A DNA stretch of 64,000 nucleotides from Butyricicoccus pullicaecorum (GTDB lineage Bacteria > Bacillota > Clostridia > Oscillospirales > Butyricicoccaceae), in NCBI GenBank assembly GCA_021531865.1, contig JAFBIW010000001.1:248001-312000 (forward strand), given 5' to 3'. Each line of letters starts with the position of its first letter. Position 1 is the first letter of the stretch. Below, one piece after another: positions 52,658 through 61,178 of the stretch. The notes beneath the pieces are model-generated. The model made no database searches. It was not told the DNA's origin and saw only the letters and a list, made by a program, of their open reading frames with translations. The translations under genes were made by a program, and so were the position numbers.

Positions 52658-53221
52658 TTACATGATCTCAGCCGCGCGCAGCATTTCGTACAGGCGGCGC
52701 ACCGGCAGGCCCATGACGCTGTAGTAATCGCCCTCGATGCCGGTGATGAAGCGCGCGCCCCGGCCCTGAATGCCGTACGCACCCGCCTTGTCCATCGGCT
52801 CGCCCGAGCGGATGTAGTCGGACACCTCGCGGCGGACGAGCGGCGCGAAGGTGACCTTGGTGACGGTTGCGTCGCGCAGAGTCTCGCCGTTCGGCAGCGC
52901 CAGCGCCACGCCGGTCACGACCTGATGGGTGCGGCCGGACAGCAGGTTCAGCATCCGGCGGGCCTCATCCTCATCCCGGGGCTTGCCCAGCACCGTGCCC
53001 TCGCACGCGACAATGGTGTCCGAGCCGATGACGGCGGCGTCCGGATGGATGCGGCGCACGGCCTCGGCCTTGCGCGCGGCCAGACGGGCAACCTGCTCGG
53101 TCAGGGACAGGCCGGGTTCGAGGGTCTCGTCGATGTCGGCGGGACAGACCGAAAAATCAGGGGTCAGCAAACCGAGCAGCTCCTGTCTGCGGGGCGACTG
53201 GGACGCTAAAATCAATTCCAT
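52658..53221 (-). CDS. maf: Maf-family nucleoside triphosphate pyrophosphatase
   Basis: Hydrolyses dTTP/UTP or modified nucleotides; associated with septum control. The 187 residues include LILASQSPRRQELLGLL, AVIGSDTIVACEGTVLGKP, the SGRTHQVVTGVAL segment and the C-terminal YGIQGRGARFI. The order maf-mreC-mreD-mrdA is common in Firmicutes. Separated by 13 bases from both neighbours in a tight operon. Confidence 0.95.
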   Translation of the reverse strand: MELILASQSPRRQELLGLLTPDFSVCPADIDETLEPGLSLTEQVARLAARKAEAVRRIHPDAAVIGSDTIVACEGTVLGKPRDEDEARRMLNLLSGRTHQVVTGVALALPNGETLRDATVTKVTFAPLVRREVSDYIRSGEPMDKAGAYGIQGRGARFITGIEGDYYSVMGLPVRRLYEMLRAAEIM

Positions 53222-53234
53222 ATTTTATTCCTCC

Positions 53235-53483
53235 TCAGCGCATCCAGCGGCAGATCAAAAGTGCGATGATCAGACCGAGGATGGCGGCAATCGTCAAATC
53301 AAAGGTCATGCCGAACGTGAACTGCGCCACGCCCAGATTGACCGTAAACGGCGAGACCCCGAAGGTGTCGCCGAAGGACAGCCAGCTCAAAAAGCCGATG
53401 TTCGCGGTCAGCCGGGCGATCAGACTGCCCAGCACCGCGCCAATGAGCAGGATCAGCACCTGCAAAAAGGAAAAACGCTTCAT
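53235..53483 (-). CDS. DUF4321 small membrane protein
   Basis: An 82-residue protein with two hydrophobic segments (about 6-27 and 58-78), matching DUF4321 by its pattern FSFLQVLILLIGAVLGSLIA and the VNLGVAQFTFGMTFDL middle. The family sits just upstream of maf in many Clostridia and is of unknown function. Gaps of 17 and 13 bases to its neighbours place it firmly in the operon. Confidence 0.85.
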   Translation of the reverse strand: MKRFSFLQVLILLIGAVLGSLIARLTANIGFLSWLSFGDTFGVSPFTVNLGVAQFTFGMTFDLTIAAILGLIIALLICRWMR

Positions 53484-53500
53484 GCTTCCATTTCCTCTCC

Positions 53501-55597
53501 TTATTCCACGCCGCGCTGGTACAGACCCCGGGTGAAGCCCGCGCGGAAGGTCAGCGTACCGCCCCGGACGTGCGTGAGCCAGATCTCCTCACCCCGCGCG
53601 GGAGACTCGTCAGTCAGGCAGACCCGGCCAAAGCGCGCGCCCACCCGCTTCCAGTCGTCCTTGTCAGCCAGATACAGCGGTTTGCTGTTGAGCAGGACAT
53701 TGCGGCAGCCGAAGGCGGGCAGAAGCGGGAACCGCTCGCCCGTGCGGTCGGTCAGGCAGGTGACGCCCTGCTTGCAGGCGCATTTGCCCGTCCGGCGGCG
53801 GATGGCGCAGTTTTCAAAGACCATCAGCGGCAGGCGGCCGTAGACGATCAGTTCGGTATCGATTGGCTTTACCACATCGCGCAATTGCGCGAGCTTCAGC
53901 TCAAACGACAGGGTCTGCCGCACAACGCCGCGCTCGGCCAGCACGACCAGACTCTCCCCGTTGCACACGTTCAGGCCGAAGCCGCCGTGGATCGTGAAAT
54001 CCAGCTTACGCAGCAGGGGAAGCTGACCCAGATTGGCCGCGCAGGCGGTCGAAACACCGTTTTCCCGGGCGGTTTGCAGCATCCGCTCGATTTCGGGCTG
54101 CTCCCGGTCGAAATAGACCCGGGGCATCTGGACGGCCAGCGGCACGCCGCGTGCAGTCAGCTCCCGCACCTGCTCTGGGCGGGCGACAAGCTCGGTCAGC
54201 GGGACGTAAACGGTCTCGGGCGGCGCGGACAGGATGCCGTCCGTCAATTGGGACAAACTGGTTACCTCTAAAGTATACCCCGCAAACGGGTCATTTTCAT
54301 GTCGGATTTGTGAAGTTTGCGGCGAAATCCACCGTCTTTTGGGCGGCAGACCGCGCAGGGTCTCGACCTTGTCCAGCGCGGCGCGGCGCAGGGCGTTCAG
54401 ACGCGACGCGGGCACCATCAGGCCGTCCGGCAGATCGATCTCGGTCTCCTGTACGAAGAAGGGCGTGCCGCCCGTCTTGCACAGGCTCTTTTCGACCGCT
54501 TCCCGGGTGGCCGGGCGATTCTGCGCCCGCTCAACCGGCTCGTGGTCGGCTGCGCCCGCGCAATGACCGTCCGCATCTGCCGCGCTCACCTTGATGCCGT
54601 CCGGCGTGACCGTGCACGACAGGGTCACCGGCACAAGCGGCGCCTCCTTGCCCTCCGCGAAGCGGCGCGCCGCCTCGTCATAGAGCGGCTTGACCTCGGA
54701 TAAGGGCAGGTCGGTCTTGGTGCCGAACATGGCCTGACCGGTCTTGCCGGTCAGATAGCCGTCGGTAAAGCCGTCGCGCGAGAAGACCCGGCGCAGCGCG
54801 TCGCTTTCCTCCCGGGTCGGGCCGCGCTGCTCGCGCAGCAGGTCGGCGTAAATCTTCGTGACGACCGCGCTGTACTCCGGGCGCTTCATGCGCCCCTCGA
54901 TCTTGAACGAGGCGACGCCCAGCTCGGTCAGGGTCGGGATATATTTGGCCGCGCACAGGTCCTTGAGCGAGAGCGGATGGCCGGGCTTGCCGCCGTCGTA
55001 GCTGTACGGCAGGCGGCAGGGCTGGGCGCACAGGCCCCGGTTGCCCGACCGCTGGCCGATGACCGAGGACATATAGCACTGGCCCGAATAGCACATGCAC
55101 AGTGCGCCGTGGACAAAGACCTCGGTCTCGACCCCGGCCTCGCGGGTGATCTTGGCGATTTCGTCCAGACTGCACTCGCGCGAGAGCACGACCCGTTCGA
55201 ATCCCAGTGCCTTGGCCTCCAGCGCGCCGTCCAGCGTGTGAATGGTCATCTGGGTCGAGGCGTGCAGAGGCAGGTCGGGCGCACAGGCGCGGATCAGCCG
55301 GGCCACGCCCAGATCCTGCACGATCAGCGCGTCCGCGCCCGCTTCGTTGAGAAAACGCACGTCGTCCATCGCCCGATCCAGCTCGCGGTCGAGCGCGACG
55401 ATATTGAAGGTGATGTTGGTCTTGACGCCCCGGACGCGGCAGTAGCGGATGGCCTCGGCCATCTCCTCCCGCGTGAAGTTCTTCGCGCCCCGGCGGGCGT
55501 TGAAGGTGCCGAAGCCCATATAGACGGCGTTCGCGCCCGACTGCACGGCCGCGCGCACGCCCTCGAACGAGCCGGCAGGGGCCAGCAATTCAGGCAT
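53501..55597 (-). CDS. U32-family protein (RNA hydroxylation type)
   Basis: A 698-residue member of 'peptidase' family U32: MPELLAPAGSFEGVRAAVQ, the signature EVFVHGALCMCYSGQCYMSS with downstream GNRGLCAQPCR (conserved cysteines), FKIEGRMKRPEY, plus a C-terminal extension (DUF3656-like) to residue 698. Well-studied members (RlhA, TrhP/TrhO partners) help hydroxylate cytidine in 23S rRNA or uridine in tRNA, so protease activity is doubtful. RlhA-type by length is my best guess. Its start overlaps the zapA-like stop by one base. Confidence 0.88.
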   Translation of the reverse strand: MPELLAPAGSFEGVRAAVQSGANAVYMGFGTFNARRGAKNFTREEMAEAIRYCRVRGVKTNITFNIVALDRELDRAMDDVRFLNEAGADALIVQDLGVARLIRACAPDLPLHASTQMTIHTLDGALEAKALGFERVVLSRECSLDEIAKITREAGVETEVFVHGALCMCYSGQCYMSSVIGQRSGNRGLCAQPCRLPYSYDGGKPGHPLSLKDLCAAKYIPTLTELGVASFKIEGRMKRPEYSAVVTKIYADLLREQRGPTREESDALRRVFSRDGFTDGYLTGKTGQAMFGTKTDLPLSEVKPLYDEAARRFAEGKEAPLVPVTLSCTVTPDGIKVSAADADGHCAGAADHEPVERAQNRPATREAVEKSLCKTGGTPFFVQETEIDLPDGLMVPASRLNALRRAALDKVETLRGLPPKRRWISPQTSQIRHENDPFAGYTLEVTSLSQLTDGILSAPPETVYVPLTELVARPEQVRELTARGVPLAVQMPRVYFDREQPEIERMLQTARENGVSTACAANLGQLPLLRKLDFTIHGGFGLNVCNGESLVVLAERGVVRQTLSFELKLAQLRDVVKPIDTELIVYGRLPLMVFENCAIRRRTGKCACKQGVTCLTDRTGERFPLLPAFGCRNVLLNSKPLYLADKDDWKRVGARFGRVCLTDESPARGEEIWLTHVRGGTLTFRAGFTRGLYQRGVE

Positions 55598-56982
55598 TAT
55601 TTCCCGCCTTTCTTCTTTTTCCGCTGGGCAAGGGACTGGTCGACCTTATGCCGCTGACCCAAGGACTGGTTGATCTGCACCTGCCGGTTCAGCTCACCCT
55701 TGAGCCGCTTGACCTCGGCGCGCAGCGCTTCCACTTCCTCGGGCGGCGCCGCTTCCATCTTGTCCGCAGGCTGTTCCGCATCCTGCGCGGGCGCTTCGGC
55801 CGGAATGGCCGCGCGCGCCTCGGCCAGCTGAGTGCGCAGACGTTCGATTTCCTCCTCCATGCGGTGCAGATCGGCGCCCCGGAGGGTCTTTTCCAGCTCA
55901 AACTTAGCCACCCGCGCCGCGCTCAGCTCGGTCGTCAGGCGGTCGATCTCGGCGTGCAGCGGTTCGGGGTCCTCCATGCTGTTGTAGGCCTCCTCGACGC
56001 CGCGCAGACGGGTCAGCTCGTCGCGCAGCTTGCCGATCTCGCCGACCTCGCGGCCGCTGAGCTGGGTGCGGGCGGCGGCCAGATCGTGCGTCAGGGTTTC
56101 GTATTCTTCCTTGGGCAGGGTGACCGTGCCGTCCGTCTGGGCGGCCTCCTTCTCGCGGCGGAGGGCGTCCAGCTCGTCCTGCAGGGCGTTCATTCGGTCG
56201 AGCGCCTGCTCGCGCGTATGCAGCTCCTGCCGCAGCCGCTCGATCTCGGCGCGCAGAGGTGCGGGGTCGGCGGCGCGCGCCGCTTCGCGCAGCGCGTCCA
56301 GCTCGGCGGTCAGCCCGGCGATCCGTTCCTCGGCCTCGGCCGACTGCTTGGAGCCCTGCACGTGCAGAGCGTCGAGCGCGGCGGTGAGCTGGTCGATCTC
56401 AGCGTGCTCGGACTGTACCCGGGCGGTCTCCGCCCGGAGCTGAGCCATTTCGGCGCGCACCTGATCGTTTTCGGTGCGCAGACGGTCGATTTCAGCGCGC
56501 AGGGGCGCTGGGTCGACCGCGTGCGCCCGCATGTCCGCAAGCGAAGCGCGGGTCTCGTCGAGCGACCGGTTCAGCCGCGCCATTTCGGCGTCCGCCTCGG
56601 CACAGACCGATTCATGGCGGCTCTGCTCATCGGCCAGCGCGGTTTCAAGCCGCTTGATTTCGGTGTGCAGCAGCGCGGGGTCCTCGTCCGGACGGGCGCT
56701 GCGCAGGGCGTCCAGCTCGTCCTGCAGGCGGGTGATCTCGGCCTGCTGGGCGTCCGACATGACGCGGTATTCCTCGCACTGACGGCTCATCTTGACGGCC
56801 GAATCGGCCATGTTGAGCGTGGCCAGCACGCCGGTCGAAAAGGTGGTATTGCCGACGAGGCCGCGCGCCTCAACCAGCTTTTCATTCGCCAGCTTGGCGA
56901 TCTGCTGCATGTATTCCTCGGGTTCATCCGCGACCAGCGAAAAGCTCTGGCCGGCGATGTTCACGGTGAGACGGTTCTGCAT
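55597..56982 (-). CDS. ZapA domain fused to a long coiled coil
   Basis: A 461-residue protein. Residues 1-75 are ZapA-like (RLTVNIAGQSFSLVADEPEEYMQQIAKL, NMADSAVKMS in parts), normally a 90-residue FtsZ-ring crosslinker. Residues 78-390 are continuous Glu/Leu/Arg coiled coil containing four copies of a DPxPLxxEIxRL motif (residues 100, 156, 238, 337). A Pro/Ala/Glu hinge and a basic tail with QSLGQR/QSLAQRKKKK follow. It heads the operon U32-DUF4321-maf-mreCD-mrdA, linking division to elongation. The extension is far longer than in typical ZapA. Confidence 0.82.
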   Translation of the reverse strand: MQNRLTVNIAGQSFSLVADEPEEYMQQIAKLANEKLVEARGLVGNTTFSTGVLATLNMADSAVKMSRQCEEYRVMSDAQQAEITRLQDELDALRSARPDEDPALLHTEIKRLETALADEQSRHESVCAEADAEMARLNRSLDETRASLADMRAHAVDPAPLRAEIDRLRTENDQVRAEMAQLRAETARVQSEHAEIDQLTAALDALHVQGSKQSAEAEERIAGLTAELDALREAARAADPAPLRAEIERLRQELHTREQALDRMNALQDELDALRREKEAAQTDGTVTLPKEEYETLTHDLAAARTQLSGREVGEIGKLRDELTRLRGVEEAYNSMEDPEPLHAEIDRLTTELSAARVAKFELEKTLRGADLHRMEEEIERLRTQLAEARAAIPAEAPAQDAEQPADKMEAAPPEEVEALRAEVKRLKGELNRQVQINQSLGQRHKVDQSLAQRKKKKGGK

Positions 56983-57024
56983 CCCGTTTTCCTCCCTGTA
57001 TTATGACAAAAGTATACAGAGTAC

Positions 57025-57053
57025 ATTATAGCATGGATTTTCTGTTTTTTTAA
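57025..57053 (-). promoter_or_regulatory. Promoter of the zapA-mre-mrdA operon
   Basis: Minus strand -35 TTAAAA (57048-57053), 17-base spacer, -10 TATAAT (57025-57030). Confidence 0.6.
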
Positions 57054-57120
57054 GGCGCGTTCTGAAATTTCCGCAAAAAAAGAAAGGATCAGCCGCCCGG
57101 CAATCGGGTGGTTTTTCGTC

Positions 57121-57149
57121 TTGTAAAGTCTGAAAGGATATGGTAGAAT
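57121..57149 (+). promoter_or_regulatory. Promoter of proBA
   Basis: -35 TTGTAA (57121-57126), 17-base spacer, -10 TAGAAT (57144-57149), 43 bases before the proB ATG. Confidence 0.68.
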
Positions 57150-57192
57150 AAAATTGATACCTTACTTTATTATAACAAAGGAGTTTTTTCCC

Positions 57193-58008
57193 ATGTCTGC
57201 TGGTTCCGAAGCGCGCCGTCTGGTGCTCAAGGTGGGCACCTCCTCCCTGACCTACCCCAACGGCAAGCTGAACATCCGCTGCATTGAAAGTCTGGTGCGC
57301 GTCATCTCCGACCTGCACAACTGCGGCTTCGAGATCGTTCTGGTCTCCTCGGGCGCGGTCGGCGTGGGCGTGAGCAAGCTGGGTCTGCTTGCCCGTCCGG
57401 CCGATATCCGCATGAAGCAGGCCGCCGCCGCAGTCGGTCAGTGCGAGCTGATGCATATTTACGATAAAATGTTCCTCGAATACGGCGTGACCGTCGCGCA
57501 GGTGCTGCTCACCCGCCACAACATCGCCAAGGCCGAGCACTACGCCAACGTCGAAGGCTCGTTTGAAGCCCTGCTGCGTATGGGCGTCGTGCCGATCGTC
57601 AACGAAAACGACGTCGTCTCCACCGAGGAGCTGGACGAGATCGAGTCCTTCGGCGACAACGACACCCTGTCCGCCGTGGTCGCGCAGCTCTGCCACGCCG
57701 ACCTGCTCATCATCTTCACCGACATCGAGGGTCTGTACGACGCCAACCCGCGCTCTGACCCCAACGCCCGGCTGATCTCCCGGGTGGACGCCATCGATGA
57801 TAAGCTGCGCGCCATCGCGGGCGGCCCGGGCACGGCAGGCGGCACCGGCGGTATGGCGACCAAGCTCTCCGCCGCCCAGCTCTGCATGGACAGCGGCATC
57901 TCGATGCTCATCTGCAAGGGCGACCGCGCCGAGGTGCTCTATGACATCGTGGAAGGCAAGAAAGTCGGCACCCTGTTCAAAAAGAAAGAAGGCTTGACCC
58001 ATGCGTGA
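57193..58008 (+). CDS. proB: Glutamate 5-kinase, short form without PUA domain
   Basis: First step of proline synthesis: phosphorylates glutamate. The 271 residues form only the amino-acid-kinase domain: [46 protein letters not shown] and [12 protein letters not shown]. The C-terminal PUA domain of longer ProB (about 370 residues) is missing, which may alter proline feedback. AAAGGAG lies before the ATG at 57193. proA overlaps its end by 8 bases. Confidence 0.95.
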   Translation: MSAGSEARRLVLKVGTSSLTYPNGKLNIRCIESLVRVISDLHNCGFEIVLVSSGAVGVGVSKLGLLARPADIRMKQAAAAVGQCELMHIYDKMFLEYGVTVAQVLLTRHNIAKAEHYANVEGSFEALLRMGVVPIVNENDVVSTEELDEIESFGDNDTLSAVVAQLCHADLLIIFTDIEGLYDANPRSDPNARLISRVDAIDDKLRAIAGGPGTAGGTGGMATKLSAAQLCMDSGISMLICKGDRAEVLYDIVEGKKVGTLFKKKEGLTHA

Positions 58009-59248
58009 TCTCATGACCATCGCCCGGGCGGCGCGGGACGCGAAAACGGCCGTCGCCCGTCTGGACACCAATGCGAAAAACCGCGGCCTTGCGGCCATTG
58101 CGAACGCGCTCGAAGCGCACATCCCCGAAATTCTGGCGGCCAACCACATGGATATTGCGGCAGGCCGCGCAAACGGCCTGAACGAAGGCCTGATCGACCG
58201 CCTGACCTTAAACGAGCAGCGCATTGCCGCCATCGCGGAAGGCTGCCGTCAGGTCGCCGCCCTGCCCGACCCGATCGGTGAGGTGCTCTGGCAGCGCACC
58301 CGCCCGAACGGCCTGCGCATCGGCCTGCGCCGGGTGCCCATGGGCGTCATCGGCATTATCTACGAGGCCCGTCCCAACGTCACGGTTGACGCGGCCGTAC
58401 TCTGCTTCAAGGCCGGTTCGGCCTGCGTCCTGCGCGGCGGCAAGGAGGCCTTCCATTCCTCCCAGTGTCTGGCTGAGCTGATGCGGGACGCGCTGGAAAA
58501 CGCCGGTCTGCCCCGGGATGCGATCAATCTGGTCGAGGATACCTCCCGCGAAACCGCCAATCAGATGATGCGGCTGAACGGCTACCTCGACGTGCTGATC
58601 CCGCGCGGCGGCGCGGGTCTGATCCGCGCGGTCGTACAGAATGCGACCGTCCCGGTCATCGAGACCGGCACGGGCAACTGCCACATCTATGTGGACGCCT
58701 CGGCTGACCTCGACATGGCGGCAAAAATCCTCAAAAACGCCAAGTGCCAGCGCATTTCGGTCTGCAACGCGGCCGAAAGCCTGCTCGTCCACAAGGACGC
58801 CGCCGAGGCCTTCCTGCCGATGGCGGCGCAGGCGCTCGCGCCCGACCACGTCGTTCTGCACGGCTGTCCGCGCACCATGGAGATTCTGGGCGACGCCGTC
58901 CTGCCCGCGACCGACGAGGACTACGGCAAGGAATATCTGGCCTATGAAATCTCGGTCAAGGTGGTCGATTCGCTTTCCGAGGCCATCGACCACATCAATC
59001 GCTTCAACACCGGTCATTCCGAGTGCATCGTCACCAAATCCTACGACGCGGCGCGGCAGTTCACCGACGAGGTTGACGCGGCGGCCGTCTATGTCAACGC
59101 CTCCACCCGCTTTACCGACGGCTTCGAGTTCGGCTTCGGCGCGGAGATCGGCATTTCCACCCAGAAGCTGCATGCGCGCGGCCCGATGGGTCTGGAAGCC
59201 CTGACCTCGACCAAGTACGTCATTTTCGGCGACGGGCAGGTGCGCTGA
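58001..59248 (+). CDS. proA: Glutamate-5-semialdehyde dehydrogenase
   Basis: Second step of proline synthesis: reduces glutamyl-5-phosphate with NADPH. The 415 residues contain [44 protein letters not shown] and the catalytic-cysteine segment [17 protein letters not shown]. The overlap with proB suggests translational coupling. A CYTH gene follows one base after the stop. Confidence 0.97.
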   Translation: MRDLMTIARAARDAKTAVARLDTNAKNRGLAAIANALEAHIPEILAANHMDIAAGRANGLNEGLIDRLTLNEQRIAAIAEGCRQVAALPDPIGEVLWQRTRPNGLRIGLRRVPMGVIGIIYEARPNVTVDAAVLCFKAGSACVLRGGKEAFHSSQCLAELMRDALENAGLPRDAINLVEDTSRETANQMMRLNGYLDVLIPRGGAGLIRAVVQNATVPVIETGTGNCHIYVDASADLDMAAKILKNAKCQRISVCNAAESLLVHKDAAEAFLPMAAQALAPDHVVLHGCPRTMEILGDAVLPATDEDYGKEYLAYEISVKVVDSLSEAIDHINRFNTGHSECIVTKSYDAARQFTDEVDAAAVYVNASTRFTDGFEFGFGAEIGISTQKLHARGPMGLEALTSTKYVIFGDGQVR

Positions 59249-59249
59249 G

Positions 59250-59861
59250 ATGGAGCAGGAATTTAAGTGGACGGCCGACCGCGCCGCCTATGACCGGCTG
59301 TGCGCCGAACTGTCCTGCGGGTCGGAGACGGTCACCGAGATGCGCGCGACCTACTACGATACGCCCGACCGCACGCTGCGTGCCCGAAAGATCGGCCTGC
59401 GGCTGCGGCAGGAGAACGGTGTGTCGGTCTGCTGCATGAAAAAGCGCGGCGGCGAGCGCACGGCGGACGGCCTGCACGCCCACGCCGAGTACGAATGTCC
59501 GGCTTCGTCGATCGAGGAAGGGCTGTCCACCCTGCCCGCGCAGGGCGCTGACCCGGTTCTGTGCGCCGAACTGGCGCACGCTGGTCTGATTCCGATCTGC
59601 CGGACGTCCTTCCGCCGTCTGGCACGGCTGGCCGACGGCGGCGCATTCACGGCCGAGCTGGCCTTTGATCAGGGCACACTGGCCTCGGGCGGACGGGAAA
59701 TGCCCTTTTCCGAGATCGAACTGGAGCTGAAATCGGGCGATGCGGCCGCTTTTCGCGCATTCGGCGAATCCCTCGCCCGGATGCACGGCCTGACGCCCCA
59801 GCCCCTGTCCAAGCTGGCGCGCGCCCTGCAATTGTCGGAAACAGAAAATCACGATGTATAA
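59250..59861 (+). CDS. CYTH-domain protein (triphosphatase fold)
   Basis: A 203-residue CYTH protein with the N-terminal ExExK metal motif (EQEFKW), TYYDTPDRTLRARKIGLRLRQEN, and acidic strands FSEIELELKSGD. CYTH enzymes bind triphosphates: inorganic triphosphatase, thiamine triphosphatase or adenylate cyclase IV. Activity cannot be chosen from sequence alone. It begins one base after proA, with GGCAGGTG as ribosome site inside proA. Confidence 0.88.
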   Translation: MEQEFKWTADRAAYDRLCAELSCGSETVTEMRATYYDTPDRTLRARKIGLRLRQENGVSVCCMKKRGGERTADGLHAHAEYECPASSIEEGLSTLPAQGADPVLCAELAHAGLIPICRTSFRRLARLADGGAFTAELAFDQGTLASGGREMPFSEIELELKSGDAAAFRAFGESLARMHGLTPQPLSKLARALQLSETENHDV

Positions 59862-59917
59862 ACATACCGTCCTTTCGTGAATTATGCGCGAATTTTGCAG
59901 GAAGCCCCGGGCGCTTC

Positions 59918-59946
59918 TTGCAGTTTTTCGGCGAACATTGTATAAT
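59918..59946 (+). promoter_or_regulatory. Promoter of the metallo-beta-lactamase-fold gene
   Basis: -35 TTGCAG (59918-59923), 17-base spacer, -10 TATAAT (59941-59946). Confidence 0.72.
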
Positions 59947-59996
59947 TGCGTTGAACCGGAATAGGCTCGGCGCAAGGGGATAGAGAGGAGACCATT

Positions 59997-60860
59997 TTGG
60001 CAAAAAAAGCAAGCAAGAAGAACAAACCGATTTACCTGCTCGCCGCAGCGACGATCGTCATTCTGGGCGAGCTATTCAACATTTTCTTCGGCTTCGGCGG
60101 CATGACCGCGCCGCTCAAGGCCGAAACGAGCGTCCATTTCATCGACGTGGGACAGGGCGACGCTGAGCTGATCCTGTCGGGCGGCGAAGCCGTGCTGATC
60201 GACGCCGGGCCGACCGCCGCGGGCGACACCGTGGTTGCATACCTCAAGCAGCAGGGCGTGACCAAGCTGCGCGCGGCAATCGCCACCCACCCGCATGAGG
60301 ATCACATCGGCGGCATGGACAAGGTGCTCAAGGCCTTCCCGACCGAGGTGCTCCTGCTGCCCGACAAGACGGCGACCACCCGCTGCTACGAGCGGATGCT
60401 GGACGCCGCCGAGACGACCGGCGCAAAGGTGGTCGTCCCCAAGGTGGATGAGCGCATCTTCTTTGACTCGGGCGCACAGCTCACCTTCCTCAGCCCGTCG
60501 CCCGAAGCGGTCTATTCCAATACCAACAACTATTCGATCGTCTCCCTGCTCAGCGCGGGCGGTAAGAACGTGCTGTTCATGGGCGACGCCGAGACCGAGA
60601 TCGAGGAAGCCCTGCTCCGGCAGGGCACGGACATCCGCTGTGATGTGCTCAAGGTGGGTCACCACGGCAGCAGCACGTCCTCCTCGCCCGACTTCGTCGA
60701 GCGCGCCGCCCCGTCCATCGCGGTCATCTCGTGCGCGAAGGACAATGACTACGGCCATCCCCATCGGGAAACCATAGAACTGCTGAACCGCCTTGGCATC
60801 GAGACGCACATCACCGCGGACGAGGGTACCTATGTTTACGAGATCCCGGCCGCGTCATAA
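59997..60860 (+). CDS. Exported ComEC/Rec2-like metallo-beta-lactamase-fold protein
   Basis: A 287-residue protein with an N-terminal membrane anchor (residues about 12-34) and a metallo-hydrolase domain: HFIDVGQGDAELI, VLIDAGPTAAGDT, THPHEDHIGGMDKV (metal histidines), NNYSIVSLLSAGGKNVLFMGD and LKVGHHGSSTS. This is the C-terminal hydrolase of ComEC as a stand-alone exported protein; a nuclease role is suspected for the family. It starts with TTG after GAGAGGAGACCATT. A DUF3006 gene follows after 14 bases, a recurrent pairing. Confidence 0.87.
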   Translation: MAKKASKKNKPIYLLAAATIVILGELFNIFFGFGGMTAPLKAETSVHFIDVGQGDAELILSGGEAVLIDAGPTAAGDTVVAYLKQQGVTKLRAAIATHPHEDHIGGMDKVLKAFPTEVLLLPDKTATTRCYERMLDAAETTGAKVVVPKVDERIFFDSGAQLTFLSPSPEAVYSNTNNYSIVSLLSAGGKNVLFMGDAETEIEEALLRQGTDIRCDVLKVGHHGSSTSSSPDFVERAAPSIAVISCAKDNDYGHPHRETIELLNRLGIETHITADEGTYVYEIPAAS

Positions 60861-60874
60861 GGAGCGAACGCCAT

Positions 60875-61123
60875 ATGAAGGAACACGCTGATCTGCGCGA
60901 GCAGGCTGTCGTTGACCGGTTCGAGGGCGATTTCGTCGTTCTGGAATCCGATCACGGCATGATCAACATCCCCCGCAAAAACGCCCCGGCGATGGTCGCC
61001 GAGAATATGGTCGTCTGGTTTGAGGGCGACCGCATCCTCGAGATCGACGAGGAGGAAACCGCCCGCCGGGAGGCCTCCATCCGCCGCCGGTTTGAGCGCA
61101 TTCTGGGCGGCAAGAAAAACTAA
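60875..61123 (+). CDS. DUF3006 protein
   Basis: An 82-residue protein: AVVDRFEGDFVVLESDHGMINIPR, then MVVWFEGDRILEIDEEETARRE, matching DUF3006. The small beta-barrel fold has no assigned function. TAAGGAGCGAACGCC gives a ribosome site overlapping the upstream stop. It typically accompanies ComEC-like hydrolases in Firmicutes, as here, so a partner role is inferred. Confidence 0.85.
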   Translation: MKEHADLREQAVVDRFEGDFVVLESDHGMINIPRKNAPAMVAENMVVWFEGDRILEIDEEETARREASIRRRFERILGGKKN

Positions 61124-61178
61124 TTCGTATCATCCACAAAAACATACCATCCACTTTTTCAGCAAAGGAATGAATCCA

